This document shows positions 39,904 to 48,861 of a stretch of 64,000 nt of DNA, piece by piece. Where the stretch lies: NCBI RefSeq assembly GCF_030646165.1, contig NZ_JAUTDO010000001.1, positions 124,001 to 188,000 on the forward strand, in the 5' to 3' direction. The first letter of the stretch is position 1; each line of letters begins with the position of its first letter. The translations under genes and the position numbers were made by a program. Origin of the DNA: Conexibacter sp. CPCC 206217 (GTDB lineage: Bacteria > Actinomycetota > Thermoleophilia > Solirubrobacterales > Solirubrobacteraceae). Below the pieces are notes generated by a model. That model made no database searches. It was not told the DNA's origin and worked only from the letters and a program-made list of their open reading frames with translations.

Positions 39904-41334
39904 TCACTCCGCGAGCGCGGCCGCGGACGGCATGGACGGCGCCATGTCGACCGCCACCGTGCGCGTGTTGACGAACTCCAGCAGTCCCTCGTGTGACAGT
40001 TCGCGGCCGTAGCCGCTGCGCCCGATGCCGCCGAACGGCAGCCGCGGATCCGATGCGACGATGCGGTTGACGAACACCATCCCGCAGGCGATCCGGCGGC
40101 CGAGCCGCTGCGCGCGCTCGGCGTCCGCGCTCCAGATGCTCGCGCCCAGCCCGTACGGCGTGTCGTTGGCGGCCGCCACGGCGGCGTCGGCGTCGGGCAC
40201 CCGCACGAGCGCCGCGACCGGACCGAACGTCTCCTCGGCGAGGACCGGCATGCCGCGCGTCACGTCGGCCAGCAGCGTCGGCGCGTAGAAGTTGCCGGGG
40301 CGCTGCAGCCGGCGCCCGCCGATCACCACGCGCGCGCCCCGCTCGACCGAGCCCGCGACCTGCGCCTCCAGCGCATCGAGCAGGTCGGCGCGTGCCAGCG
40401 GACCGACCTGCGTGCGCGGGTCGAGCGGATCGCCGACCGGCATCGCCTCCACCGCCCGCGCGAAGGCCGCCTCGAACGCGTCGGCCACGGGCGCCTCGAC
40501 GATGAAGCGCTTGGCGGCGATGCAGCTCTGCCCGCAGTTGCCGAAGCGGGCGCGCGCGGCCAGCACGGCGGCCGCCTCGACGTCGGCGTCGGCCAGCACG
40601 ACGAACGGGTCGGACCCGCCCAGCTCCAGCACGCTCTTCTTCAGCGCCCGACCGGCGGCGGCGGCGACTGCGGCGCCGGCGCGCGCGCTGCCGGTCAGCG
40701 TCACGGCCGCGATGCGCGCGTCGCCGAGCAGCCACTCGGTCGTCTGCGCCACGTCCTCGTCGGCGACGAGGATCGTGCGCACGAGGCCCCACGGGAAACC
40801 GGCCTGCACGAACAGGTCCTCGATCGCGAGCGCGCACTGCGAGACGTTGGACGCGTGCTTCAGCAGGACGCCGTTGCCCGCCGCCAGCGCCGGCGCAGCG
40901 AACCGCAGCACCTGCCAGAAGGGGTAGTTCCACGGCATCACCGCGAGCACGACGCCGAGCGGTTCGTACGCGACGTAGCTGAGGTCGGCGTCGGCCGCGA
41001 CCGGGCGCGGCGCCAGCAGCTCCTGCGCCTGCTCGGCGTAGTGCTCGCAGGCCCAGGCGCATTTCTCGACCTCCGCCAGCGACTCCGCGAGCGGCTTGCC
41101 CATCTCGGCGGTCGCGAGCGCCGCCAGCTCCTCGCGCGCGCTGCGCAGCGCTGCGGCGGCCGCGACCAGCAGGCGGCTGCGCTCCTGCGGGCCGAACGCT
41201 CGCCACTGCGCCTGCGCGCCGTGGACCTGGGCCAGCGCGGCGTGGATCTGCCCGGTCGTGAACGGCTCGAAGGTCGCGATCCGTTCGCCGGTGGCGGGGT
41301 TGGTGCTGGTGATCGTGGCCGTGACCGCCGTCAT
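39904..41334 (-). CDS. NAD(P)-dependent succinate-semialdehyde-type aldehyde dehydrogenase
   Basis: 476 aa. STNPATGERIATFEP start, MPWNYPFWQVLRFAAPALA, LTGSARAG, catalytic Glu in ELGGSDPFVV and Cys in NCGQSCIAAKRF; C-terminal LPFGGIGRSGYGREL. This subgroup oxidises succinate or 2-oxoglutarate semialdehyde, which is the terminal step of the oxidative uronate/pentose pathways. ATGA overlap with the TPP-enzyme beta gene. Confidence 0.9.
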   Translation of the reverse strand: MTAVTATITSTNPATGERIATFEPFTTGQIHAALAQVHGAQAQWRAFGPQERSRLLVAAAAALRSAREELAALATAEMGKPLAESLAEVEKCAWACEHYAEQAQELLAPRPVAADADLSYVAYEPLGVVLAVMPWNYPFWQVLRFAAPALAAGNGVLLKHASNVSQCALAIEDLFVQAGFPWGLVRTILVADEDVAQTTEWLLGDARIAAVTLTGSARAGAAVAAAAGRALKKSVLELGGSDPFVVLADADVEAAAVLAARARFGNCGQSCIAAKRFIVEAPVADAFEAAFARAVEAMPVGDPLDPRTQVGPLARADLLDALEAQVAGSVERGARVVIGGRRLQRPGNFYAPTLLADVTRGMPVLAEETFGPVAALVRVPDADAAVAAANDTPYGLGASIWSADAERAQRLGRRIACGMVFVNRIVASDPRLPFGGIGRSGYGRELSHEGLLEFVNTRTVAVDMAPSMPSAAALAE

Positions 41335-41891
41335 CGCGGCTGCTCCAGGAAGTTCGTGAACGCGGTGCGGATCGCGACGGGGTCGTCGAGCAGGAACGGG
41401 ACGCCGGGGCTGTTGCCGCCCTCGATCGCGACGTGCACGACGGTCTGGCGCGCGTCCTCGCGGGCGGTTCGCAGCGCGGCGCCGAGCGCGTCGGCGTCGT
41501 TGGCCCGGACCGTCGGCAGCCCCGCGGCCGCGCACACGGCGCCGAGGTCGATCCGCTCGGCCTGCGTCTCGATGCTCGCGGCGGAGGCGTGCTGGTGGTT
41601 GTCGAGCAGGATCAACGTGAAGCGCGGCGGCCGGTGATACGCGAGCGTCGCGATCACCGACAGTCCCATCAACAGCGAGCCGTCGCCCTCGACGACGGCG
41701 ACCGGGCGGTCGAGGCCGAACGCGAGGCCTGCGCCGACGGCCGGCGCCAGGCCCATCGAGTCGAGCAGGTAGAGGTGCGAGGGGCGGCGCGAGAACGACG
41801 CCAGCTCGCGCGAGGTCGCGCCGACCGTCGTCACCAGCGGACAGCCGGCGAACGCCTCGTCGATCACGTGCAGGGCTTCCATCCGCTTCAT
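41331..41891 (-). CDS. TPP-dependent decarboxylase, C-terminal (beta) subunit, ComE-like
   Basis: 186 aa. Thiamine-diphosphate motif GDGSLLMGLSVIATL ending in LLDNHQHAS (GDG-x26-N). DSMGLAPAVGAGLAFG precedes it. Size and the separate alpha gene match the split sulfopyruvate/phosphonopyruvate decarboxylase type. Coupled by ATGA to the alpha gene upstream and to the ALDH downstream, so the aldehyde it releases is probably oxidised by that ALDH. Confidence 0.87.
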   Translation of the reverse strand: MKRMEALHVIDEAFAGCPLVTTVGATSRELASFSRRPSHLYLLDSMGLAPAVGAGLAFGLDRPVAVVEGDGSLLMGLSVIATLAYHRPPRFTLILLDNHQHASAASIETQAERIDLGAVCAAAGLPTVRANDADALGAALRTAREDARQTVVHVAIEGGNSPGVPFLLDDPVAIRTAFTNFLEQPR

Positions 41892-42412
41892 CGGTCGGCG
41901 CTCCCGGGGTGCATGACGTCGAGCAGCAGCGCGACCGGCCGGCGCGTCATCGCCGCGTGCTCGGCGACCGCGCAGGTCGTGGTGCGCCACAGCTGCGCCG
42001 GCTCGGCCGCGCCGAGCCGTTCGCAGCGGATCCCCGCGGCGGCGAGCATGCCGGGCACGCCCTCGGAGAAGCTGTGAATCATCGAGTTGTATTCACCGAG
42101 TCCGCCGCGCGTGTTGGCGATGATCGGCAGCGGCACGTGATAGGCCTTCGTGAACGTCGTCAGGGCGGTCAGCGCGTTGCCGAAGCCGTTGTCCTGCATC
42201 ACGAGCGCGACGCGGCGGCCGGCGAGCGCGAGGCCGCCGGCGATCCCGACCGCCTCCTCCTCGCGATTGGCCATCAGGTCACGTACGCCGTGGTCGCGCA
42301 GCCCGCTGATGATCGCGGCGACATGCGACGAGGGGACGTGCACGAACGTCTCGACCTGCCAGTCCAGCAGGCCCGAGACGACGGCATCCGAACGGGCCGA
42401 GGCGCCGCTCAC
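41888..42412 (-). CDS. TPP-dependent decarboxylase, N-terminal (alpha) subunit, ComD-like
   Basis: 174 aa from GTG 42412, chosen for the AGGAG six bases upstream. FVHVPSSHVAAIISGLRD, ANREEEAVGIAGGLALAG (the Glu that activates the TPP ring), VMQDNGFGNALTAL and NTRGGLGEYNSM. First gene of the - strand operon to 34021. Together with the beta subunit it would decarboxylate a 2-oxoacid. Confidence 0.85.
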   Translation of the reverse strand: MSGASARSDAVVSGLLDWQVETFVHVPSSHVAAIISGLRDHGVRDLMANREEEAVGIAGGLALAGRRVALVMQDNGFGNALTALTTFTKAYHVPLPIIANTRGGLGEYNSMIHSFSEGVPGMLAAAGIRCERLGAAEPAQLWRTTTCAVAEHAAMTRRPVALLLDVMHPGSADR

Positions 42413-42778
42413 GCGGGACTCCTGCGGGGACCGCGGCCGGCCGAGCACGACTCGGCGGCCGCGTGGACGACGCGGTGCGAATTCAACGGTGCCTCCTTCG
42501 TTGCAGGCCGCTGTCACTGAAAACGTGACGCAACCCCTCGGACGCAGATTCTCACCGCCGCAGCCGGCGCCGAACTGTCGCTTATTGAGACGCGCGTGCG
42601 TCAACTCGTAACGACCGCCGCGGACGTTTGCGCACGGCTTCGCGCACGGTTATCGTGGCTCACGGGTCGGCCCCGCCACGCAGCGAGAAGCGCGACGGCG
42701 AGCAGCTGCCACCCGCGGTCGACGCGCACGGTCAGCGCTGCGCCGCCGCGCATCGCATCGAGATCGGACGGAGACGAC
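42413..42778. other. Divergent promoter region of the sugar-acid cluster
   Basis: 366 bp between the divergent TPP-enzyme and lactonase operons. It holds the perfect palindrome GTCAC-N7-GTGAC (42513-42529) and a shorter one GACGC-N4-GCGTC (42589-42602). Open frames run through it on both strands but without ribosome sites or family similarity. Confidence 0.5.
42513..42529. promoter_or_regulatory. Palindrome GTCAC-N7-GTGAC, candidate operator
   Basis: Perfect 5-bp arms in the AT-richest part of the divergent region, about 100 bp from the decarboxylase start. Candidate site for a regulator acting on both operons. Confidence 0.45.
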
Positions 42779-43747
42779 GTGAACGCTTCACCCTCCGCTG
42801 CCCCGGCAGGGCTGCTGCTCGGCGGCCCGCTGCCGAGCACGGCCACGAGCGTGCTCGCTCGCGTCGCTCCCGCGCCGCAGGCGGCCGGCGGCACCTCCGC
42901 CTGGGCGCAGCTGCAGCAGCGCCCGCACTGCGACAGCTTCCTCGAAGGGCTCACGGTCGCCCCCGACGGCCGCGTCTTCGCGCTCGACCTCGCGTGGGGC
43001 CGCGTGCTGGAGCTGCTGTTGGAGAGCGGTGAGACACGAACGCTGGCGCACTACGACGGCCAGCCGAACGGGCTCGCGTTGACGCCTGACGGCGGCGCCG
43101 TCATCGCCGACTTCGAGCACGGCCTGATGCGGCTCGACCGGCTGGCGGCCGGCGCGAGCGTGACGCCGCTGCTCGCGCGCTACGCGATGAACCGCTTCGA
43201 CGGGCTCAACGACGTGCTCGTCGCCGGCGACGGGACGCTCTACTTCGGCGACCAGGGCGGCAGCGGCCTGCACGCGCCCAGCGGCCGCATCTACCGCCGC
43301 ACACCCGCGGGCGATCTGCAGCTCGTCGTCGACGGCATCCCGAGCCCCAACGCGCTCGCGCTCGACGAACGGCGCGGCCTGCTGTTCGCCGCCGTCACCC
43401 GCGACAACGCGATCTGGCGGATCCCGCTGCGCCCCGACGGCACCGTCGCGAAGGTCAGCCGCTTCATCCAGCTGTCGGGCGGCATGGGACCGGACGGGAT
43501 CGCGCTGACGCCCGACGGCGGGCTGCTCGTGACGCACCTCGGGCTCGGCGTCGTGTGGCTGTTCGACGCGCTCGGCCTGCCCGTGCTCGCCTACCGCTGC
43601 CCCGGCCCGGACCCGACCAGCGTCGCGCTGGACCGCAGCGGCACCCGCGTGCTGATCGCCGAGGCCGCCACGGGAACGATCCTCGCCGGCGCGCTGCCGG
43701 CCTCCACCAGCGGGAGCTCCCGCTCACAGACGAAGGGAACGCCATGA
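42779..43747 (+). CDS. SMP-30/gluconolactonase-family lactonase
   Basis: 322 aa from GTG 42779 (GGAG upstream). Six-bladed propeller repeats: EGLTVAPDGRVFALDLAWG, GQPNGLALTPDGGAVIAD, NRFDGLNDVLVAGDGTLYFG with the metal Asn/Asp, SPNALALDERRG and MGPDGIALTPDGGLLV. It opens sugar-acid lactones. ATGA overlap with a uronate-dehydrogenase-like gene means it probably opens the aldaro-lactone that enzyme makes. No signal peptide. Confidence 0.88.
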   Translation: MNASPSAAPAGLLLGGPLPSTATSVLARVAPAPQAAGGTSAWAQLQQRPHCDSFLEGLTVAPDGRVFALDLAWGRVLELLLESGETRTLAHYDGQPNGLALTPDGGAVIADFEHGLMRLDRLAAGASVTPLLARYAMNRFDGLNDVLVAGDGTLYFGDQGGSGLHAPSGRIYRRTPAGDLQLVVDGIPSPNALALDERRGLLFAAVTRDNAIWRIPLRPDGTVAKVSRFIQLSGGMGPDGIALTPDGGLLVTHLGLGVVWLFDALGLPVLAYRCPGPDPTSVALDRSGTRVLIAEAATGTILAGALPASTSGSSRSQTKGTP

Positions 43748-44535
43748 GCCTGCGCTTGCTCGTGACCGGCGCCGGGGGCCGCATGGCCCAGGTGCTGCTG
43801 CCGCAGCTGCGAAGACGCTACGGACCAATGACGCTGCTCGCGCGCAGCGCGGTCGAGGACGCCGACGCGGACGACCGCGTCCAGCTCGCCGACGTCGCCG
43901 ACCTCGACGCCGTCATCGCCGCGGCCGCCGGTGCCGACGCGATCCTGCACCTCGCCGGGATCGCCGACGAGGCGCCGTACGAGAAGATCCTCGCCAGCAA
44001 CATCGTCGGCGCCTACAACGTCTTCGAGGCCGCGCGCCGCACGGGCGTCAGACGCGTCGTCTTCGCCAGCAGCAATCACGTCACGGGCTTCTACCGCTGC
44101 GGCGAGCGGATCGGCGTCGAGGACGCCGTGCGCCCCGACACCCACTACGGCGCCAGCAAGGTCTACGGCGAGGCGCTCGGACAGCTGTACCACGACAAGT
44201 TCGGGCTCGAGGTCGTCTCGCTGCGGATCGGCAGCTTCCGCGCCGTGCCCGACGACCACCGCCAGCTCAGCACCTGGCTCAGCCATCGCGACGGACTCGA
44301 CCTGATCGTCCGCTCGCTCGAGACGCCGGGCGTCGGCCACCTGGTCGTCTACGGCGTCTCCGCCAACACGCGCGCGTGGTGGCGGCTGGGGCCCGAGGCC
44401 GAGGCGCTCGGCTACGCCCCGCGCGACGACGCCGAGCGCTTCGCCGCCCAACTCGACGGCCCCCACCCCGACGACAGCGACCTGCGCCAGGGCGGCATCT
44501 ACGTCGAGCCCGGCTACGGCGGCGGCTACTGGTGA
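43744..44535 (+). CDS. NAD-dependent uronate dehydrogenase-like epimerase/dehydratase-family protein
   Basis: 263 aa. LLVTGAGGRMAQVLL cofactor motif; FASSNHVTGFYRCGE is the signature of bacterial uronate dehydrogenases; catalytic HYGASKVYGE (YxxxK). It oxidises glucuronate or galacturonate to the aldaro-lactone. Coupled to the lactonase upstream and 37 bp from the dehydratase downstream, giving the first three steps of oxidative uronate breakdown. Confidence 0.85.
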   Translation: MSLRLLVTGAGGRMAQVLLPQLRRRYGPMTLLARSAVEDADADDRVQLADVADLDAVIAAAAGADAILHLAGIADEAPYEKILASNIVGAYNVFEAARRTGVRRVVFASSNHVTGFYRCGERIGVEDAVRPDTHYGASKVYGEALGQLYHDKFGLEVVSLRIGSFRAVPDDHRQLSTWLSHRDGLDLIVRSLETPGVGHLVVYGVSANTRAWWRLGPEAEALGYAPRDDAERFAAQLDGPHPDDSDLRQGGIYVEPGYGGGYW

Positions 44536-44572
44536 CCGACTTCCCACCCGCACCCAACGAGAAGGAGAACCG

Positions 44573-45694
44573 ATGACGAAGATCGATGCCCTGGAGGCAC
44601 GGACCGTGGCGGTCCCGCTGCCCGCGCCGACGAGCTTCGCGCGCCGCACCGTCACCCACCGCCACTACACGCTCGTGCGCGCCCACGGCGGCGGTCACGA
44701 GGGGATCGGCTTCTGTTACGCCGGCAGCAGCGGCGGACCGATCGTGACGGAGTCCGTCCGCCAGCTCGTCGCGCCGGCCGTCGTCGGCGAGGACTCCCAC
44801 CGCGCGAAGGGCATCTGGGAGGAGCTGTACCAGGAACTGATCCTGCACTCGCGCGCGGGCTCGGTGATGCGCGCGGTCAGCGCCGTCGACGTCGCGCTGT
44901 GGGACCTCAACGCGCGGATCGCCGGCCTGCCGCTGTGGCAGTACCTCGGCGCGGTCGCGACCGACAGCGTCCCGGCGTACGCCAGCGGCGGCTACTACCT
45001 CGACGGCAAGCGGCCGGAGGACCTCGCCGACGAGATGCGCTCCTACGTCGCGCTCGGCTTCAGAGCGGTGAAGATGAAGATCGGCCGCCTCAGCCCGGCC
45101 GGCGACGCCGAGCGGCTCGCCGCCGTGCGCGCCGCGGTCGGCCCCGACGTGCTCGTGATGTGCGACGCCAACAACGCCTGGCGCGACCTGCCGACGGCGC
45201 TGGCGGCGGTGCGCGCGCTGGAGCCGTACGACCCGTACTGGATCGAGGAGCCGTTCGGCCCCGACGACGTCGCCAACCACGCGCGCCTGGCGCGCGCGAC
45301 GCCGGTGACGGTCGCGACCGGCGAGATCGAGGTCGGCAAGTGGCAGCACCTGCGGTTGCTGCAGGAGGGCGCCGCGCAGATCCTGCAGACCGACGCCGCC
45401 GTCTGCGGCGGCATCAGCGAGTACCAGCGGATCGCGGCGACCGCCGACAGCTTCGGCGTGACGATGGCACCGCACTGGTTCCACGACCTCCACGTCCACC
45501 TCGTCGCATCGACGCCGAACGCCCGCTTCGTCGAGTTCTTCGCCGACGACAGGGTGTTCAACTTCCGCGAGCTGATCGACACGCAGCTGGAGATCGGCGA
45601 GGGCGGCACGCTGCGGCTGCCGCGCGGCCCGGGCCTCGGCTTCGAATTCGATGCCGACGCCGTCGAGCGCCGCGCCGTCGACGCATGGCGCTGA
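44573..45694 (+). CDS. Enolase-superfamily (mandelate racemase/muconate lactonizing) sugar-acid dehydratase
   Basis: 373 aa. Acid-base Lys in KMKIGR, metal ligands in MCDANNAW, YWIEEPFG and TGEIEVG, and the Asp/His dyad in LQTDAAVCGG and APHWFHD. This is the mandelate-racemase subgroup, which includes galactarate, glucarate and other aldarate dehydratases. Good ribosome site AAGGAG before ATG. Last gene of the lactonase-dehydrogenase-dehydratase operon; a strong hairpin follows. Confidence 0.88.
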   Translation: MTKIDALEARTVAVPLPAPTSFARRTVTHRHYTLVRAHGGGHEGIGFCYAGSSGGPIVTESVRQLVAPAVVGEDSHRAKGIWEELYQELILHSRAGSVMRAVSAVDVALWDLNARIAGLPLWQYLGAVATDSVPAYASGGYYLDGKRPEDLADEMRSYVALGFRAVKMKIGRLSPAGDAERLAAVRAAVGPDVLVMCDANNAWRDLPTALAAVRALEPYDPYWIEEPFGPDDVANHARLARATPVTVATGEIEVGKWQHLRLLQEGAAQILQTDAAVCGGISEYQRIAATADSFGVTMAPHWFHDLHVHLVASTPNARFVEFFADDRVFNFRELIDTQLEIGEGGTLRLPRGPGLGFEFDADAVERRAVDAWR

Positions 45695-45716
45695 GGCGCT
45701 GAGCCGCCGCCGGCGG

Positions 45717-45744
45717 CCGGGGGCGGACGCGCGTGCGCCCCCGG
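45717..45744. terminator. Hairpin terminator between convergent operons
   Basis: CCGGGGGCG pairs with CGCCCCCGG around a 10-base loop; additional GCCGG/CCGGC pairing is possible outside. No U-tract. Separates the dehydratase from the convergent flavin reductase. Confidence 0.65.
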
Positions 45745-45776
45745 ACCGCCGGCGCCGGCCCCGCGCCGGTGCCCGC

Positions 45777-46262
45777 CTACGGGCGCGGCCCGACGATCCC
45801 GTACTCGCGGCGGAAGTAGACGACCGGCTGCTTCTGCGCGGGGTGCGCCTCGCCGGCCTCGATGCGGCCGATGAAGATGACGTGGTCGCCGGCCTCGATC
45901 TCGCGCTCGACCTCGCACTCGGCCCACGCGACGGTGTGCTCGGGCAGGTACGGCAGACCGCCGTGGCTGGAGTCCCACGCGAGACCCTCGAACTTGTCCT
46001 CGGCGCGCGAGGCGAACAGGGTGCAGATCTCTTCGAAGCCGCTCTCGATGAAGTTGACGACGAACCGCTGCGTGTGCTGCAGCGCCGGCAGCGTGCGGCT
46101 CGTGCGCGCGACGCAGACGAGCAGCAGCGGCGGCTCCGCGGAGACGCTCGAGACCGCGGTCGTCGTGAGCCCCTTCGGCTGCCCGCGCTCGTCGACGGTC
46201 GTGATGACCGCGACGCCCGCCGGGAAGGCGCCCATGATCGAGGTGAAGGTTTCGGTCTCCAT
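45777..46262 (-). CDS. Flavin reductase-like (FMN-binding split-barrel) protein
   Basis: 161 aa. MGAFPAGVAVITTVDERGQP, GLTTTAVSSVSAEPPLLLVC and HVIFIGRIE are the flavin-reductase-domain signature of small NAD(P)H:FMN oxidoreductases that feed reduced flavin to two-component monooxygenases. It ends a long operon with RibB and a GAF/Fis regulator. A luciferase-like monooxygenase at 57424-58515 is a possible partner. Confidence 0.9.
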   Translation of the reverse strand: METETFTSIMGAFPAGVAVITTVDERGQPKGLTTTAVSSVSAEPPLLLVCVARTSRTLPALQHTQRFVVNFIESGFEEICTLFASRAEDKFEGLAWDSSHGGLPYLPEHTVAWAECEVEREIEAGDHVIFIGRIEAGEAHPAQKQPVVYFRREYGIVGPRP

Positions 46263-46310
46263 GCTCTGGTCCTTGCGTGATCGGTCGATTCGCGGGCGCG
46301 CGGCGCCCGC

Positions 46311-48137
46311 CTAGTACGCGGTCCTGTCGAGGTCGAGGCCGAACGCGCGCAGCTTGCGGTAGAAGGTCGCGCGCGAGACGCCGACCAGCTCGGCGGCGCG
46401 CGACTTGTTGCCTCTCGCCTGCTGCAGGGCGGTCGTCATCGCCTCCAGCTCGACACGCTGCAGGTAGGAGAGGACGCGCCGCGGCGCCTGGCTGCGGATG
46501 TCCTCGGGCAGGTCCTTGGCGCGGATGTCCGCGCTGCGGCGCCCGGACAGGATCCGCCGCACCAGGTTCTCCAGCTGGCTGACGTTCGCCGGCCACTCCA
46601 GACGCGTCAGCATCTGCACGGCGTCGGGCGTCCATTGCGGCTGGATCCCGCCGACCGAGTGCCGGCGCGTGAGCGCGGCCAGCAGCTCGGCGAAGTCCTC
46701 CGTGCGGTCGCGCAGCGGCGGCAGCTGGATCGCGCCGGCGCTGGCGCGATCGATCAGCGCGGGCGCGGGACCGGACGGGCCGTCGTGCGGCGTGTGCGTG
46801 CCGACCAGCCGCGGTCTGCGCGGCGCAAGCGCCTCCAGCAGACCGCAGAGCGCGCGGGTGGCCGTCTCCTCCAGCGCCTCGACGTGGCGTACGAGCACGA
46901 CCGCGTCGTCGCCCGCGACGATCGCGTCGCGCACCGCGGTGACCCATCGCGCCGCGCCCTCGATCGGCTGCAGCGCGGCCTCGAAGACGTGCACGCGGCC
47001 TGCCGCGCGCTCGGCCTCGAAGAGCGCGTCGAGCAGCGCGAACTTGCCGCTTCCAGGCGGGCCGACGAGAAAGAACGAGAGTCCCGACTCGCGGTATGCG
47101 ATCGCCTGGTCGACGACCGTGCGCCATGCGACGCTGGAGCCGGCCAGGCCCGGCAGGCGGCCATCGGCGCCGGCCCGCCCGGCTCTCAGCGCGCGTGCCC
47201 GCGACGGACGCGGCGCAGGCTCGCTGTCGAGCTCGACGAACGCGCCGATCACCGCGCCGCCGTCGCGAACGGGATGGCAGCGCGTCGCGATCCGCTCGCC
47301 CGTCGGCAGCTCCAGCAGGTGCGCGTCGGACGCCCCGCCCGCGATCACGTGCGCGACCTGCTCCCACAGGACCGTCTGGCTGACGCCGTCGAGGATCCGG
47401 CCGGCCGCCGGGCTGCTGATGATGATCTCTTCGTTGAGCGTGACGACGGCGTGCGCGCCGGTGCGGGACTGGACCGACAGGAACTGCTCCAGCAGCAGCC
47501 GCTCCTTGCGCGAGCCGGCGAGGTACAGGCGGCGCTCGATCTCGTGTCCGGCCTCGAGCGCGAACGGCAGCAGCAGCGCGTTGTACTCGGCCGTCGGGCA
47601 GGTCACGTTGAGCACGCCGCGCAGCTGGCGCGTGATCGGATGGCGGATCGGCACGCCGACGCAGGTGAGGTCGTTGAAGCCGCCGATGAAGTGCTCGTGG
47701 CCGACGATCCGCATCGCCTCGCGCGTCTCCAGCACCGTGCCGATGCCGTTGGTCCCGACGACCGACTCCTGGAAGTTGTAGCCGCGCGCGACGTCGTGCT
47801 CGTCGAACAGCTCGGCGAGGCGCCCGTCGGTCGTCGTCACCTGCAGGACGCGGCCGCGGTGGTCGGCGAGGATCAGGCCCGCCGAGGTGTCGGCGAGCTG
47901 CTCGCGGCGCTTCTCGAGCACGGACTCGGCCGCGGTCCACACCTGCCCCTCCGATGCGCCGCCGGCCTCGTACGTCGCCGACGCCAGCTCGGGCCGCAGC
48001 CCGCTCAGCGCGCAGCGCCGCCACGAGGCGGCGATCTCCGCGCGCACGACGCCGTCGTCGTCGACGAGCGTGCCCGTCTCGAGGAAGCGCTCGCGGGCGC
48101 GCACGAGCGCCTGCGTCTGCTGCGCGCGCTCGGACAT
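46311..48137 (-). CDS. GAF-domain Fis-type regulator, AcoR-like with altered AAA+ domain (paralogue 2)
   Basis: 608 aa. GAF region (QESVVGTNGIGTVLET; GVPIRHPITRQLRGV), AAA+-like region with Walker A GPPGSGKFA, no Walker B acids (VVLVRHVEALEE), LQPIEGAA in place of GAFTGA, kept PPLRDRTEDF and WPANVSQLENLVRRIL, and a Fis HTH (NKSRAAELVGVSRATFYRKL). Four bases after the ribB stop, so cotranscribed with the sugar importer. It probably responds to the transported or oxidised sugar compound and regulates this operon. Confidence 0.9.
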   Translation of the reverse strand: MSERAQQTQALVRARERFLETGTLVDDDGVVRAEIAASWRRCALSGLRPELASATYEAGGASEGQVWTAAESVLEKRREQLADTSAGLILADHRGRVLQVTTTDGRLAELFDEHDVARGYNFQESVVGTNGIGTVLETREAMRIVGHEHFIGGFNDLTCVGVPIRHPITRQLRGVLNVTCPTAEYNALLLPFALEAGHEIERRLYLAGSRKERLLLEQFLSVQSRTGAHAVVTLNEEIIISSPAAGRILDGVSQTVLWEQVAHVIAGGASDAHLLELPTGERIATRCHPVRDGGAVIGAFVELDSEPAPRPSRARALRAGRAGADGRLPGLAGSSVAWRTVVDQAIAYRESGLSFFLVGPPGSGKFALLDALFEAERAAGRVHVFEAALQPIEGAARWVTAVRDAIVAGDDAVVLVRHVEALEETATRALCGLLEALAPRRPRLVGTHTPHDGPSGPAPALIDRASAGAIQLPPLRDRTEDFAELLAALTRRHSVGGIQPQWTPDAVQMLTRLEWPANVSQLENLVRRILSGRRSADIRAKDLPEDIRSQAPRRVLSYLQRVELEAMTTALQQARGNKSRAAELVGVSRATFYRKLRAFGLDLDRTAY

Positions 48138-48141
48138 GGCG

Positions 48142-48858
48142 TCAGCCCGCGTCCGCCAGCGCGTCCGTCCGCAGCCGGTACGCGACCAGCTCGCTCGTCG
48201 AGACGAGCCGGATGCGGTGGCGCTCGCACCAGCGCAGCAGGTCGTCGGGACGCGCCATCGTGCCGTCGTCGTTGATGATCGTGCAGACGACCGCGGCCGG
48301 GCCGACGCCGGCCAGGCGCGCGAGGTCGACCGCTGCCTCCGTGTGCCCGGCCCGCTCCAGCACGCCCCCGTCACGAGCGCGCAGCGGCAGCACGTGGCCG
48401 GGCCGCACGATGTCCTGCGCCGTCGTCGCCGGATCGATCACGACCGCGATCGTGTGCGCGCGGTCGTGCGTCGAGATCCCCGTCGAGACGCCGGCACGCG
48501 CCTCGACCGAGACGGTGAACGCGGCGGCGTGCGGGCGCGCACCGGTGTCTGGCAGGCGGCGCAGCCCGAGCGTGTCGCAGCGCTCGCCCGTCAGCGCGAC
48601 GCAGACGAGACCGCGCGCGTGCGTCGCCATCATGTTGATCGCGTCGGGGCCGGCGAATGCCGCCGCGATCACGAGGTCGCCCTCGTTCTCGCGCTCCTGC
48701 GCGTCGAGCACGACGACGAAGCGCCCGGCGCGCACGTCGGAGATCGCCTCCTCGGCGGTCGCGAAGCCGGCCGGCGGCCGCGCCCCCGGCCCGCCGATCC
48801 ACTCGTTCCAGACGACCGCGCGCTGCGGCCGCGTACGGTCTGCCGCGCAGACGGTCAT
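48142..48858 (-). CDS. ribB: 3,4-dihydroxy-2-butanone-4-phosphate synthase (RibB), stand-alone
   Basis: 238 aa, DHBP synthase domain only. VVVLDAQERENEGDLVIAA holds the metal-binding Glu-Asn-Glu cluster; ATHARGLVCVAL, STGISTHDRAHTI, VRPGHVLPLRA and HTEAAVDLARL (metal His and Glu) complete the active site. It converts ribulose 5-phosphate into the four-carbon riboflavin precursor. There is no GTP cyclohydrolase II fusion as in many RibA/B proteins. Its place between a ribose-type importer and a regulator suggests flavin precursor supply for a flavoenzyme pathway. Confidence 0.92.
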   Translation of the reverse strand: MTVCAADRTRPQRAVVWNEWIGGPGARPPAGFATAEEAISDVRAGRFVVVLDAQERENEGDLVIAAAFAGPDAINMMATHARGLVCVALTGERCDTLGLRRLPDTGARPHAAAFTVSVEARAGVSTGISTHDRAHTIAVVIDPATTAQDIVRPGHVLPLRARDGGVLERAGHTEAAVDLARLAGVGPAAVVCTIINDDGTMARPDDLLRWCERHRIRLVSTSELVAYRLRTDALADAG

Positions 48859-48861
48859 CGC

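Noticed and set aside
45043..48024. Very long open frame (993 codons) on the - strand crossing the dehydratase, the flavin reductase and the regulator
   Set aside because: It is antisense or out of frame to genes with clear family motifs; its product is Arg/Ala-rich low-complexity, as expected from GC-rich shadow frames.
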